Source: Fasciola hepatica
Taxonomy: Eukaryota; Platyhelminthes; Trematoda; Plagiorchiida; Fasciolidae
Assembly (NCBI GenBank): GCA_948099385.1
Contig: CANUEZ040000061.1
Span: forward strand, 10,260,001-10,324,000
Length of the DNA stretch: 64,000 nt
Direction of reading: 5' to 3'
In this document: positions 47,675 to 59,115 of the stretch, piece by piece
Layout of the letters: each line of letters starts with the position of its first letter
Numbering within the stretch: position 1 is the stretch's first letter
Made by a program: the position numbers and the translations under genes
Notes under the pieces: generated by a model
Database searches by the model: none
What the model saw: the letters and a program-made list of their open reading frames with translations, nothing else
What the model was told of the DNA's origin: nothing

Positions 47675-48251
47675 TCAGTCAGTCAGTCAGTCAGTCAGTC
47701 AGTCAGTCAGTCAGTCAGTCAGTCAGTCAGTCAGTCAGTCAGTCAGTCAGTCAGTCAGTCAGTCAGTCAGTCAGTCAGTCAGTCAGTCAGTCAGTCAGTC
47801 AGTCAGTCAGTCAGTCAGTCAGTCAGTCAGTCAGTCAGTCAGTCAGTCAGTCAGTCAGTCAGTCAGTCAGTCAGTCAGTCAGTCAGTCAGTCAGTCAGTC
47901 AGTCAGTCAGTCAGTCAGTCAGTCAGTCAGTCAGTCAGTCAGTCAGTCAGTCAGTCAGTCAGTCAGTCAGTCAGTCAGTCAGTCAGTCAGTCAGTCAGTC
48001 AGTCAGTCAGTCAGTCAGTCAGTCAGTCAGTCAGTCAGTCAGTCAGTCAGTCAGTCAGTCAGTCAGTCAGTCAGTCAGTCAGTCAGTCAGTCAGTCAGTC
48101 AGTCAGTCAGTCAGTCAGTCAGTCAGTCAGTCAGTCAGTCAGTCAGTCAGTCAGTCAGTCAGTCAGTCAGTCAGTCAGTCAGTCAGTCAGTCAGTCAGTC
48201 AGTCAGTCAGTCAGTCAGCCAGTCAGCCAGTCAGTCAGTCAGTCAGTCAGT
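47675..48251. repeat. (CAGT)n tetranucleotide array, about 144 copies
   Basis: 577 bp of CAGT units with two CAGC variants near 48,219 and 48,227, at the right-hand end. The plus frame reads SQSV repeats (47,665-48,261). It is open only because the 12-nt super-period has no stop in that phase. No gene context supports it. Confidence 0.95.
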
Positions 48252-50399
48252 TTTGTTTTGAGATGAAAAACTCGTTAGCTCAGCACAATGAAATGGCTAA
48301 ACTATGGGCTTTCTACAATTTGTGACTCCTAGTTCCAGGGTTGCAGTACTTGGTCTCATTGTAGAGTAATACTCTCAGTTATCTACTCACCTATCGGTCC
48401 AGTTACCGTGGTTCACATGGTAAGGGATTACTTAACTTGCCACTGAGAGTCGTGATGATGTTGTGCCTACTTTATGAAATCCTCTCGTCAGTTCGTGTTG
48501 GATGAATGATGTTACAAAAGAAAAAGAAAAAAGAACTTTGGCGCGGAAGAAAATCTCTCTGCTGAAGACATTTCCACTTTAGCTTTAGATAACGGAAACT
48601 TCGATTTTTTTCTTCTTCAGTAAACTGCCATTTTTTGTTTCCTGTCCATCACATCCATAACAGTACCTTTACCCCATTGATTTTTTTGCTTTATGGGGTG
48701 TGACCTTTTGCCTATTAGATTCGTTCCTAATGGGTTCATCGAATATCACTCGTCCTATTAAGTCACACCATGAGGGATTTCAACGCCCGTAGCAACGGTT
48801 AGTCCAAACATCTTATACATGCAAGCAACTAAGTTCAGGAAGCATAAACTGTCCTGACCGTTCCGCGTGTACGTCCTTAATCTTTTGCTAACTTGTACTT
48901 CTGACGTGATTCGCAACTTGCCTTTATCCTCGCCCCCGTTTGTACGTCGGACTGTGATCCTACCAGTTTGTCTCACTACGTCCCCCGGTGTAACCCCATC
49001 ATACAGTCGCATCGCACTTTCTCGCCGTATGCATCTGCTCACTGGAGTGGTTATTTCGGAATTCCTGGTGTCCCTCTCCCGGCGTAGTTGATACTCTGAT
49101 CCCCTGCATACAGCCTGAAATGTAACAGAAGTTTTCGTCCAATGTATGTGGATGTTCATTCCAAACTCCTCCATACCCGAGGAAGAGTGGTTGCCCTGAA
49201 TGGATTGGGATTCGTGCTTCAACGACGTTAACCTTAAAAGGAAGTCATTCTAACGACGGCTGTTGTCTGCTGGACTCTTATTCCACGTGTGATAGGAGCA
49301 AAAATAATAGATTTTCGGCAGTCATTACGAAGGCAGGAAATAATTCCTTCTTGCTTAGGGGCAGCCCCTTGACTTTATAGAATCTTATCGTTTCGATTAC
49401 TTGTGGAAGTAGCTGCCAGTAAATTTTCCTCCGATCTTGGCAACTGCTTTAGGCGAATTTCAAACTCGAGAGACAAATTTCTCCGAATAAATCGTAAAGG
49501 TACTCGACACTTCAAAAGGCGGTACTATCAGTTAGTCTAAGGTGATGAGAAAGGCGCACAGGACTGAGACGGGAGAATAAAGATGGGCCTGAATTGGAGT
49601 AGTCGTGAAAACCCATCTATCGCTAGCAGCCGAGTCCATATACATGAAATAATATATTTATCATTCCCTGGTTCATGTCGAGTTTTTCGTTGCTGTCGTG
49701 TATGTGGGGCTGATAACACACTGTCTCAGGAAACTAACTATTGCGTCCGAAATGCTTTTAGTTGCAGACCCTTTCCCATAAGTGGATCGTAAACACCACA
49801 AAAACTCTTTTAGGCTGTGCAAGGCACATGTTCGCTCCAGCCTCCGTTCGACATTTTCTTGCGCGACCCTTCCTCGATAAGTGCTGACATGTTTGTGGTA
49901 AAGCTCCCCTCTGGACTTTCTTCATTACGCCTAACCAAGGCCTTTCGCATTAATAAAAAAATTCTGATTGGCAGTCTCATTGTCTTTTCCGGGCGGTTAT
50001 TCCCCTTTTAACTACCTATAATTGGGATTTGCTGCTGCGAACTGGATTTCTCACTTCTCCCCTGAGTTCAGTTGAAAGAAGCAATATCATCCATATCACA
50101 CATCTTTTAAAACTTCGAAGAGGTAGTAATTCAAACTTCAGTCTGTTTCACAGATCCACAGCACTCCAAAAAACATTCCAAACTTTGGTTTTCCAACTTC
50201 CCAACCGAGCTCTTTCTAAGCACAAGATCAGTAAACTGCTCCTTGTAAGCACTCTCGCTTTACCCCTTATGCACAATAGGCGGATAATATCATGCCGTTC
50301 ATTCGTTTAGCTGTCTTTTATGTTCTTTCACATAAAGTACTATACCACTGAGTATACGAGTCATGTGAGTCAGAACGAATAGATAGTAGTGGCACATAA
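48252..50399. other. Unassigned DNA
   Basis: Contains the 154-codon minus-strand frame described separately, and open frames at 49,817-50,310 (+) without motif. Confidence 0.4.
48758..49222 (-). CDS. Hypothetical open frame, 154 codons, unassigned
   Basis: This is the longest open frame in its neighbourhood not explained by a simple repeat. The translation is basic and Arg/Thr-rich (RRERDTRNSEI, RITVRRTNGGEDKGKL) and shows no signal peptide, clear membrane segment or domain that I recognise. The antisense strand is also partly open (48,867-49,091), so it may be chance or a piece of an unrecognised retroelement. No splice context was established. Confidence 0.2.
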   Translation of the reverse strand: MKHESQSIQGNHSSSGMEEFGMNIHIHWTKTSVTFQAVCRGSEYQLRRERDTRNSEITTPVSRCIRRESAMRLYDGVTPGDVVRQTGRITVRRTNGGEDKGKLRITSEVQVSKRLRTYTRNGQDSLCFLNLVACMYKMFGLTVATGVEIPHGVT

Positions 50400-50495
50400 C
50401 AACGACCATAAATCGAACCAGCGACTTACCTCATACGAATCGTTAATCCGTGATTACGAGTCATAGAAGCCATTGCGCACTCTCCAATTCTGCAA
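50400..50495 (-). repeat. Degenerate tRNA-like unit (minus strand)
   Basis: The reverse complement reads GCGCAATGGCTTCTATGACTC at the A-box side, then GACTCGTAATCACGG, then a B box GCTGGTTCGATTTATGG. GACTCGTAATCA also occurs in the head of the SINE at 32,262, suggesting related tRNA ancestry. Confidence 0.4.
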
Positions 50496-50754
50496 GAGCA
50501 GCTCGATTATGACGGTGGAATAAAAGAACTAAACTAACATACGATCAAACAGGGCAGAAAAACAATAATATGAAACAATTTCTTTCGTATACTCAATAAT
50601 CGTGTGCAAGTAATATCAGAAGCATCGTAAATGATGGCTGTTCATTTTTGGTCAAAATTCCTGAACACTTACTGACATTCAGCTGGCCATATATGTATGT
50701 AGGTGTGGATGTGTCGACTGACTGTTCTTTACGGCTCTATTTCTCTTGGGCACT

Positions 50755-50850
50755 GGGTGACCGGCAGTAGTTGAAAGGTCATTATAGTGAACTTTAGACC
50801 AGCTGTCCGGAGTTCGAACCTACTCGTAGTGGGTCACATTCAACAGTTGG
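50755..50850 (+). repeat. tRNA-like unit
   Basis: GTGACC near the start pairs with GGTCAC near 50,836. It has an A-box-like GGCAGTAGTTGAAAGG and a B box GGAGTTCGAACCTAC. Probably a SINE head or tRNA pseudogene. Confidence 0.4.
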
Positions 50851-53800
50851 AGAACTCAAATTGGCCATGATTCCCGTCTTGAAGTATTGTATCCTAGTTA
50901 CAAAATGGAACAGGAAATGAAAGCGGAAGAAATATTAAAAAAATAATTAATTTGCTCACCAAGCATTAAAATCAATGAAGCCTTCGTTGACCTAATAAGC
51001 GGATTTCTGCTGCAGACAGTGAAAGATGAATTTAAATTTCACTCGTTTATTTAACTCCATTATTTGCTTCTTTCGGTACTCTTACCAAAATATTCATCTA
51101 AGAAATAAGGATCTTGGGTCTGCAACATTCTGCTAATAATTTAATCGAAACATTTCTGTTTAGCACGTTATGTTTGGAATTTAATGAAAGGAGAAAGCTT
51201 TTTGTTGAAATTCCTCACTATTCAATTTCTGCGTCGTAGTCAGATAATTTACACGTAGTTTTGTTCACACCAGTGTTATCTCAACCATTAGATCCCAGCA
51301 TGTCTTTAAGACATCGGATTTGTTGCTCACTTCCTCGCTTACTGTTATTCACTGTTACATATAGCTCTCAGTCATCCAGCACTATACGCGTAAATGTCAA
51401 ATGTGATAAACGGGAAAGAAATTACTTCGCATTCTACGCTTTCTCTCAAATCCATGGGCATGTTCTACGGCAACTCGGTCCGGTTATCCCGCCAATTTGA
51501 ACGGCCTCCAAATCAAGTGAATATTAGGCCGGTGATGGATTTTTACCTCAGCTCTGATCAACAGATATCCCGAAATCTACCTATCTACTGAATCGACTTG
51601 TTGCTTATCTACTGAAGAGTTTGGCTAATCATTAAGAATTATTACCTGATCCATTTTCTCACCAATGCACATTCAATAGAAAATGTCAAAGAATCGGTGA
51701 CACGAAAGCACTGAGTTACTTGTGTTATACCATCAGAAACAATTACAATTACTCGTATGTTGCAATTTCGTGGTGGGACTAAGAGAGTTAGGAATAGGCG
51801 AATTGGCACGTGAAAATTTCGCCAACTAAAAACATTGGTGAAAGGTATATAATGCGTGGTATACGGTACTGCGAAAACTGGAGCTATCAGTACGAAATTG
51901 GTCCGGTTGTTGGTCGAACCAACTCATTTATATTTTCTTCTACGCATCTCGTTTTGATGACCTCATTTCATGCAAAACAAATGTCTTATCAAACGTGAAT
52001 GCAGTAAGGACAATTTAATTACAGTTCACATGAAACCGTTTGAGCTGAACCGGCATGAAACCAACAGAACAGTGACGCAAGCACATGTGTACTCTAGTTC
52101 GTTATATTCTCAGGACGGTACAATCAGGACACTTATACTCTCAGGACTGTTTCTGGGATACTATAGATGGTTATCATCTTTACTGAATCTTTTCCCGACA
52201 TGCCGTCTGATGATGAACGAACAATGTGCTAATCAAGCCAACTACATGGTCATAATTGTGAGCTAAAATATTATATTTGCAGATTATATCGATGATGAAA
52301 AAACCCAACAAGGAATGCCACTGGATACTGCGCAATTTTTTTCTAGACTTGTAAGCTAGCTTACTGAAAGTGGCAAGGATTAGAATCCATCAATAAATTG
52401 TCAAATTAACAAGCTTATTTAGTTACCGTAACTCCGTAAAGGTACTGGTAGCATTTTGGTGCTTTGTGTTAACTGGCCACTTTGAATTTGGATGACTTTC
52501 TAGTCCATCGAGAATACATCTTGTAACTAATCTACAGCGGTACAACGACCAGTGATCAAGGACTCCTTATGTGAGAAACTTCTCTGAGCTACTACCGTCT
52601 TAATATGCAAAACCATTGCAAATTTCAACAGTATCGACAGAACTGCCCGAATGGGAGAGTAGATGGAAATATTTAACGGACGAGCAGACCATCATTTCGG
52701 ATTACTAAATGATCGGACATCCACCCAGCTGACTTTGTACGTACACAGTTTTATCGACTAAATTACGGAATGTTCTCGGGAAAGAGGTGTACCGGTCGCA
52801 TTATTTTTATTGAAACACTTCCACAAGAACCAGTTCGTGGCTATGATTTGTCTACAGTATTTCAAATATCAATGGTCTTTTTAATCAGCGCATTGCCACG
52901 GAAGGGCAGATGGTCACTAGAAGCAGAGAAAACGACGAGTTTGGGAACTTTATACTAAATAGCCGAGAGGTAGAAACATGCATTTCACGCGATAATTTTG
53001 AAGAGAAGAGCTTATACTACAACGGTGAACGATTCTGCTGCACCTTAAGGTATTGCCTACTGTGGAGCCCTAGCTTTAGGTGGACAACAATGCTTGAAAA
53101 TAGGGGAAAACAGAGGAGAAAAGCGAGACCACAACACCATGGGACGTCCACAATAAACAAAAAACACCTATTTTGTGTGAAAACCTACGTAATTTGCCTT
53201 GGAAAACCTCGCTAATCTTGCATTTATTGCTGCTGAGATGATTCAAATACTGCTTCGATCAACTTAATGTTGCGAGGTAACATGGTGACCTCGAACTGGG
53301 AATGTGGTCTCAGGGATTTTAACTTTGGTACTTCACTTTTCATCTTACTCTGACCTCTCTGCGAGAAGTTGAACCTCGTCCGGAAAATGTCCAACAATCC
53401 GGTCGAATAACTGTTGCTTCGTTCGACCTACTTTGGAATTCTGAAGTCGGATTAGAACTGGTGTGCGTAACAGACGTTGCTTCATCCGGGTTTGTTGATA
53501 TTCTAGTCGCTTGATAAACAGTTGTGATAGGAGTCGCATAACAAGAGTGAGCTACCAGTGATCCAATTAGCTATTTTATCGAATAATTAACGTCATTCTC
53601 CTCTGTGAATGAAAGGAAAAAATCGTGACTCGCAATTTTGGTGCCGGCGCAATCTTTTGTTTGGTGACACTAATCGCTCAATAATGGGATACTAGCATTC
53701 CGTTTCAAAGTGATAAATCATTTTCGGCTAAAACGGTTCATTTAGTGTTTGCAATATTTCATTTCTGTTTCCGGTCTCAGTCTGATCGTGTAAAAACAAT

Positions 53801-53954
53801 ATAAACCGGATGAACTGATTACAGTGAATTAGACACAAATAGCACTGAATGCAGAAATGCATGCTGTCTTTGAGCACAGCCTAAAAATGCAGTTGATATT
53901 TGGTGAGAAATTCAACTGTGATGAATAAAAGAGATGGTTTGACCTATACGATCT
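50851..53954. other. Unassigned non-coding DNA
   Basis: Frames at 51,261-51,591, 51,970-52,266 and 52,770-53,215 (+) overlap in different phases and show no recognised domain. Confidence 0.4.
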
Positions 53955-54015
53955 TCAAGTGATTCCATGGTTTTCAGTGGTTTGAACATTCACGCTGAAT
54001 GACGCATCATATTAT
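53955..54015 (+). repeat. SINE family A tail fragment
   Basis: CCATGGTTTTCAGTGGTTTG then AACATTCACGCTGAATGACG followed by CATCATATTA closely matches the tail of the SINE at 32,262 (CCGTGGTTTTCAATGGTTTG, AACGTTCACACTGCATGATG, AATCGTATTA). Neither tRNA head nor hammerhead core precedes it. Confidence 0.65.
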
Positions 54016-54199
54016 GTTATGATCTTCCGCAGACCACTTTGCTTCTATTCAGGTGGACTAATTCTATGACGGCTACGTTAATGCGAATGTATAAAACATA
54101 ATATTCCGCCTACACAGAGCCATTCGGCCTTATACTTACCCATTAAAAAGTAACCTGAACGGGCATTGTTGATAATTCTGTAGCCTCGCACTAGCGGCT

Positions 54200-54935
54200 T
54201 CGAAAAGTGGATTAGTTAAAAATTTATTCAAAGAAGCACAAAAAATCTGCACAAAAGATCCAGTGAAAAATTAAGACTAGTTGATCAAAAGAAAGTTGCT
54301 AATCAAAGGTTACCCAGAAAATTTATCAAACAACACCAAAAGCCGAAATTTGTGTGCCAAAAATAATGACTGTCGAAAAGAAGCTAGTCTTTATTGAATT
54401 GCCTTTCAAGGTAACTTCTTACTTATTCAAATAAACAGAAATCTTTCGTCAGCTCCAAGCCACACATACATAGCGGCACAACTGCTTTTACTGCAGACCA
54501 TCAGTGTTGGATTTTCAAAATCACTCAAACTGTCTTACTGATTGTGACGTCTCACAGGTTATCCATCAGTGCACTTACAGCTGCGGTGACATATCAGCTG
54601 GCAGGACGGATGGCTACTTGACTCAAGGAGTGTCATATAGCATACACAAACGACTGTCGAAGTTGATGGCGCAACCCGCTGAGGACGCACATACTAACGT
54701 AAAATCGCCGGCCTCTTCGACTGATTGACACTTAATTGCATCAGTTTACGAAGTTGACTTCACCCAATCCTTCAGGTTAGTATTGCCCAATCTGATACCG
54801 GAGCTACTGACACTCAGAAAAGCGTGGCTTGTCATGATGCATCAACCAGCGCTCTATTCACCAATTTTTTTGGCACAAAACGTTTCGTTTATTATGGCAA
54901 TAATCTCGCAGACTTCACGTCACCCCTCCGTAAGA
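54200..54935 (+). mobile_element. Penelope-like element fragment, same subfamily as the one at 13,111
   Basis: Pieces in shifting frames, LFKEAQKICTKDPVKN (about 54,222), LLIKGYPENLS, IHQCTYSCGD (about 54,562) and GRTDGY, parallel the 13,111 copy (DRYQKICTEDLLQNE, LLTNGYPR, VYQFTCSCGD, GRSD) in order and spacing. It ends with CHDASTSALFT near 54,830, matching HHDASVSALCT. The nucleotide sequences are alignable throughout, which defines one subfamily. It is 5'-truncated and more decayed. Confidence 0.75.
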
Positions 54936-54990
54936 AATGTGAGAGCATCCAGTCTATTTTAATGAACCGTTATATTCTTCTCTACTGTAG

Positions 54991-54992
<2 letters not shown>

Positions 54993-55062
<70 letters not shown>

Positions 55063-55071
55063 GAGAGAGAG
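54993..55071. repeat. (TA)n followed by (GA)n compound microsatellite
   Basis: About 33 TA units (54,993-55,058) followed by CA and about 5 to 6 GA units. Confidence 0.93.
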
Positions 55072-55475
55072 ATTTACTTTTGTGTTCTAGAAGATCAAAC
55101 GAAATGCTTGCTTCCCACTACCTGTGTCTTACATCTTTTCTTATGAACTGGATAAAGGGGACCTCAGTTCTTTATATTACGCAACTGGTTGAGGGAAGGG
55201 CACTTGAAAGCAAAGAAATCAGTCAGTAGACAATGTGTAGATTGTGTCCCACTTGCATGCAGTACGAGTAATTTCTTTTGGACCAATCACTTTTCGTTTG
55301 TACTGTGTACACTCCAGTCAGCACCCATGCATTTCCACGTACAGCCAAATACTTCGTGCGCATAGGACTCATCTCAATGCCGCCTTGGATATTGCTTATC
55401 TCAGCTAGCACGTCTCGTGCGCATGATCCGCTCGCACATCACGTGACAGTGTCTGACAGCTTTGTGTATATCAGC
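55072..55475. other. Unassigned DNA
   Basis: May be the upstream part of the R1 repeat, but similarity to the region before 7,541 is not visible by eye. Confidence 0.35.
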
Positions 55476-55742
55476 GTAGTGAAGTATGCGTACTACCTAC
55501 TTAATAAGTGAGTAGCTGATAGCACAAAACGCAAGTATGGACTGTCATAGAGCTATATTGGAACTGATTACGTTACATAGACCGAACGAGACAAGCTGAA
55601 GAAAGGCATTCCAAGCATATGACTGCATCCTCCAATCGCATTACAACTGTCTTCGAGTGAACTGGAGTGCTGTTATGCGAATAAGCATTGTTGGTATATT
55701 TGGTTGATTTTGATGAGGTCCGAACGAGTGATTTTCGATAAG
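55476..55742 (+). repeat. Unnamed interspersed repeat R1, copy 2
   Basis: Homologous to 7,541-7,805 over the whole length, with small gaps. See copy 1 for shared blocks. Both copies end near GAGTGATTT and neither has coding capacity. Confidence 0.7.
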
Positions 55743-57989
55743 CAAGCTACTAGGTAGGCATGTCTTCTGTATTGTAGCACTAGTATCATTATTCATGGAC
55801 CGACAACAGTGTGCATGTTTTCTCTTACATATTACACACCTACCTGCTAGTTCGCGCATCTTTTGATCTCATTTCGTGCAATTCGGTCAGCACACTATCA
55901 TTCAGTACAGGAGTTCTCCGTAACCGAAGGTTCGAAGACTGATGTAGATTTGTTTATCGGGAGATCCCCAGGCTAGATGCACCCTAAATTAAGCGTGTGA
56001 ACTCCAGATATGATAAAGTTTTAAGAATAAAGGGAGCTGTTCACAAGGGACGTATCAAAACCCAGTAAATGTGGTCTAGTTTTCCCATGGAATTTTTATC
56101 CGTTTCATAGCTTTCTTTCTCTGAATTATCGTCATACTTTTGTCACATAGAATGTTAAAATTTCCGCGTAAGTCAAATATCAAGATAATGTTGTGTAAAT
56201 CTAAGACTGCCTTGTTCTGTTTCATCCTATTTACTCCATAGTGTTTTTGGAATCGCGACACAAGACTGTAAGAGATTTCACTTCTTGATAATATTGTCGA
56301 GGAAAACAGAGTTAACCTCTCCGAAAAAATCGCGGAACTTCCAATGAACCATTGTCGCATAGATGTCACTGTTATATTGGTTGAAACTAACAGGATTTAT
56401 ATCACCACGGGGAGAGGTCTCATTCAATGTGCACTTTCTTATTTACACTTTTTCGGTTTTTGTTGTTATTTTGACAATTCACAAGGCATGTATCAACTTA
56501 AAACACCATGACAACTGTGAACAAAAGCCAAATATAAGCCAAGTTAAAATATATATTTGTCCAGCATTCGTTTATGTTGCCCATTACAGGATGAATTCAT
56601 TTTCTGAGGGTTGGCAATTAATTCCAAGCTGCAATAAATAGGGGAAACAAGCTGACCCGAAATCCAGGACTTTTCACCGTAAATCCTATCAATTTGTGCT
56701 GTGCAATTTGTCTCATCCGCTTCATTGCACTTCGTTAGCTGATCTCATTATTGGCCTATAGATAATCCTTTTGTACAAGAACACCACTTCTGCCGACCGG
56801 CCGGCCGACCAGTCACACACCTACAATAGGAGATTCACATTCAGGTCACCTGATCGAAAGTTCGAACAGCAGCAACCAGAGTAAGTGGTGGAAGATTTTT
56901 CTCACCCGGAAGGTTGCTACTTAAGTTTGTTTATGAGCTGTTGTTTTGAAAACGCTGAGGTCATACTTCGGCATAAGTTAAGTACAAGGTGATTCGTTAA
57001 CTCATCATTCGTACAGTAAATCACTTCCAGGATTCCTAGGGGTGCTATTTCAAGTAGCGTTGTCGTCGGAGAAACGTATGACTCTGAAACTCAGCTCACG
57101 AGGCATGGCGATTACTATGTGTACAATACTATCATTCACGTCAGTCGGCTTTGAGCCCCAGGTGAACTGCAGTGGATACGGTCTGCTGACATGTCTTAAA
57201 AAGACAGCCGACATAGTTCCTCTATGATCCTAAAGATTTGCCAACGTTAAGTTCAGAATTTATCTAGTGTGATAGATTTTTCTACAGCCATTGGATTTGA
57301 AAAAAGCAAAATGTATTAAAACAGATGGTCTTATCTCTCTTTATCATTTCATTTTTTAAACTACAAGGTATATGGGCGGCCTGCCTACACAAACCGGTCA
57401 TTGGTTGATTTTACGGTCGAAAGTTACCAGTCAAGGTTTCTCGTGAGTTCCGTAGCGTTGTGCGACACTCTAAACGCAACTGAGAATTTCTGGTAACATT
57501 AATTCAGGCGAAGTCAAGTTCAGTGTATGCTTTATACACCGGAGGGTGGATACGCTGCAGCTGCATAATCACTTTTAATTATAAAATCAATACGATGAAT
57601 GAAATATAGAGATAATTCAGGACTGAGTTTAGTTCTACAGTGATATCTTCAGGGTTGGTGAGTTACCGAGTGGGGTATGGTAGTACAGAGGACTCATGTG
57701 TTTTGGTACAAGGAAATAACTGTTTATAGCGGAATGGTATGGATGATGTAGAAAGACGCTTGCCTCTGTTGGGGTGAAAAGGATGAGATTCGTCAGCTAA
57801 CGTCCGACAAGAGAACTCTGCACATGAATAATGGTGCTATGATATTGCCAAACGGGTTGACTGATTACCAAATGTACCAATAAAAGTAGGTAGGTGCTTC
57901 AGGTATTGGACAATTAGTACAAAGTCGTTAACAAGCAATCCAGGGAACTTTACAGGAAGAGTTTTCTACTAGTGAGGTACAAAGCCGGA
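55743..57989. other. Unassigned non-coding DNA
   Basis: Frames at 56,076-56,369 (-) and 56,363-56,641 (+) have no motif. A weak B-box-like AAAGTTCGAACAG near 56,860 is not enough to call a SINE. Confidence 0.4.
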
Positions 57990-59115
57990 GTAAACAAAAT
58001 TTCCCTTCATGAAGACAAAACAAAATATCGAGAGACTTTGAGGGATTCATTTGCTGGGTGTGAATGGAGAACTAATTAGCAAGCTTACTTACGCTGTCCT
58101 GTAACAGAGGTTCAGAATCAAATCATCCGCATATTTGTTAGGTCCGCAATCATGCTGGACAAGCATAGAAGAGATGTACACAGAAAACAGAACGGAAGTA
58201 ATATTGCACCTTGTAAGACACCTTGTGTGGACGACAACTTGGAGAAGGTTCCAGCTGGAAATCATGTAAAATATTATCCATCGGAAAGATAACTGAACAG
58301 CAGGCATACTTCATTTGGATGACTTCTGCTGTCCGTCAGGGTCCGTAATAATTGTTGTGCGATCTCCAACGGTAGGGTTCAATTAATACGGTTGAAATCA
58401 TCAACTACCTGAAAATTCCCAATAAACACGTGTAGAACGCAAACTGGCGAACAAGCTAGTTTTCAGCGACTCACACTCATGCCATTACATCACAATAGAT
58501 TAAGTTAAGGATTCGGAACAATTGAGCAAATAGGTAGAAATGATAAGGACTAATGACCATGAACAAAAGTGTGGGTCTGACTTAACTCGAGACCAGGTGT
58601 GTACTGCTTCACAAGTTTTGTCCAAGCAGGAAAGAATGGTTTGCATTTACAATTTTCTACTTGAGGACCATTTAGCGACAGCTTTTGCATGGGCCAGTGT
58701 GACCCAAGATGGCTTGCACACGTTTTTCGGATACTAGACAAAACGGTGATTGAGTTGAGAAGTAAGGTGGTTGTGATGGAGTAAATCTCTGAGAAAAAGA
58801 TCGGGGATTTTCTACCTAAAATTTCCACGTCACATGCAATTCCCTTTGACCTGTCCATCATGGGAATATGGAAACACGCGGGTTTGGAAAGACTACATAC
58901 ATAAAACCCCGTGGTTAATTTAGGGTGTTCTGGGAAAATGTGATGAACAAAAGAGTTTGCGAATGCCTCTCCCGTAAAAAGTGTGTACTTTCGAGAATCT
59001 GTGGCATTAAACTGCCCAGGAAGAAAGGAGAATAGGCATGTAGTTAACTGAGCAGCCCCTAGACACAGACACCTAAGCTTGGTAGAAATTTGAACTCGGC
59101 AGAAAGAAACCATAA
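57990..59115 (-). mobile_element. CR1-like non-LTR retrotransposon, copy 3 (RT), decayed, YADD intact
   Basis: On the minus strand an open stretch of 187 codons (58,550-59,113) contains WTKLVKQYTPGLELSQ and THTFVHG, resembling the RT segment that ends QxxFxxG. Further 3', in shifting frames, come IGNFQVVDDFNRIN (about 58,400), STQGVLQGAILLPFCF (about 58,195-58,245) and NKYADDLIL (YADD at plus 58,122-58,133). This is the RT core order. The active-site box is intact although the frame is not. The assignment of the 187-codon part is less sure than that of the GVLQ/YADD part. Confidence 0.65.

Noticed and set aside
47665..48261. 198-codon plus-strand open frame encoding SQSV repeats
   Set aside because: Entirely within a CAGT microsatellite; no unique coding sequence at either end.
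48275..48345. tRNA-like SINE head after the CAGT array
   Set aside because: TAGCTCAGCACA resembles an A box but the expected B box is too poor.
26642..55071. IYIYIY-type open frames at (AT)n tracts
   Set aside because: Low-complexity translations of dinucleotide repeats on both strands.
56840..56890. tRNA-like unit with AAAGTTCGAACAG
   Set aside because: Only a partial B box, no A box at the right distance.
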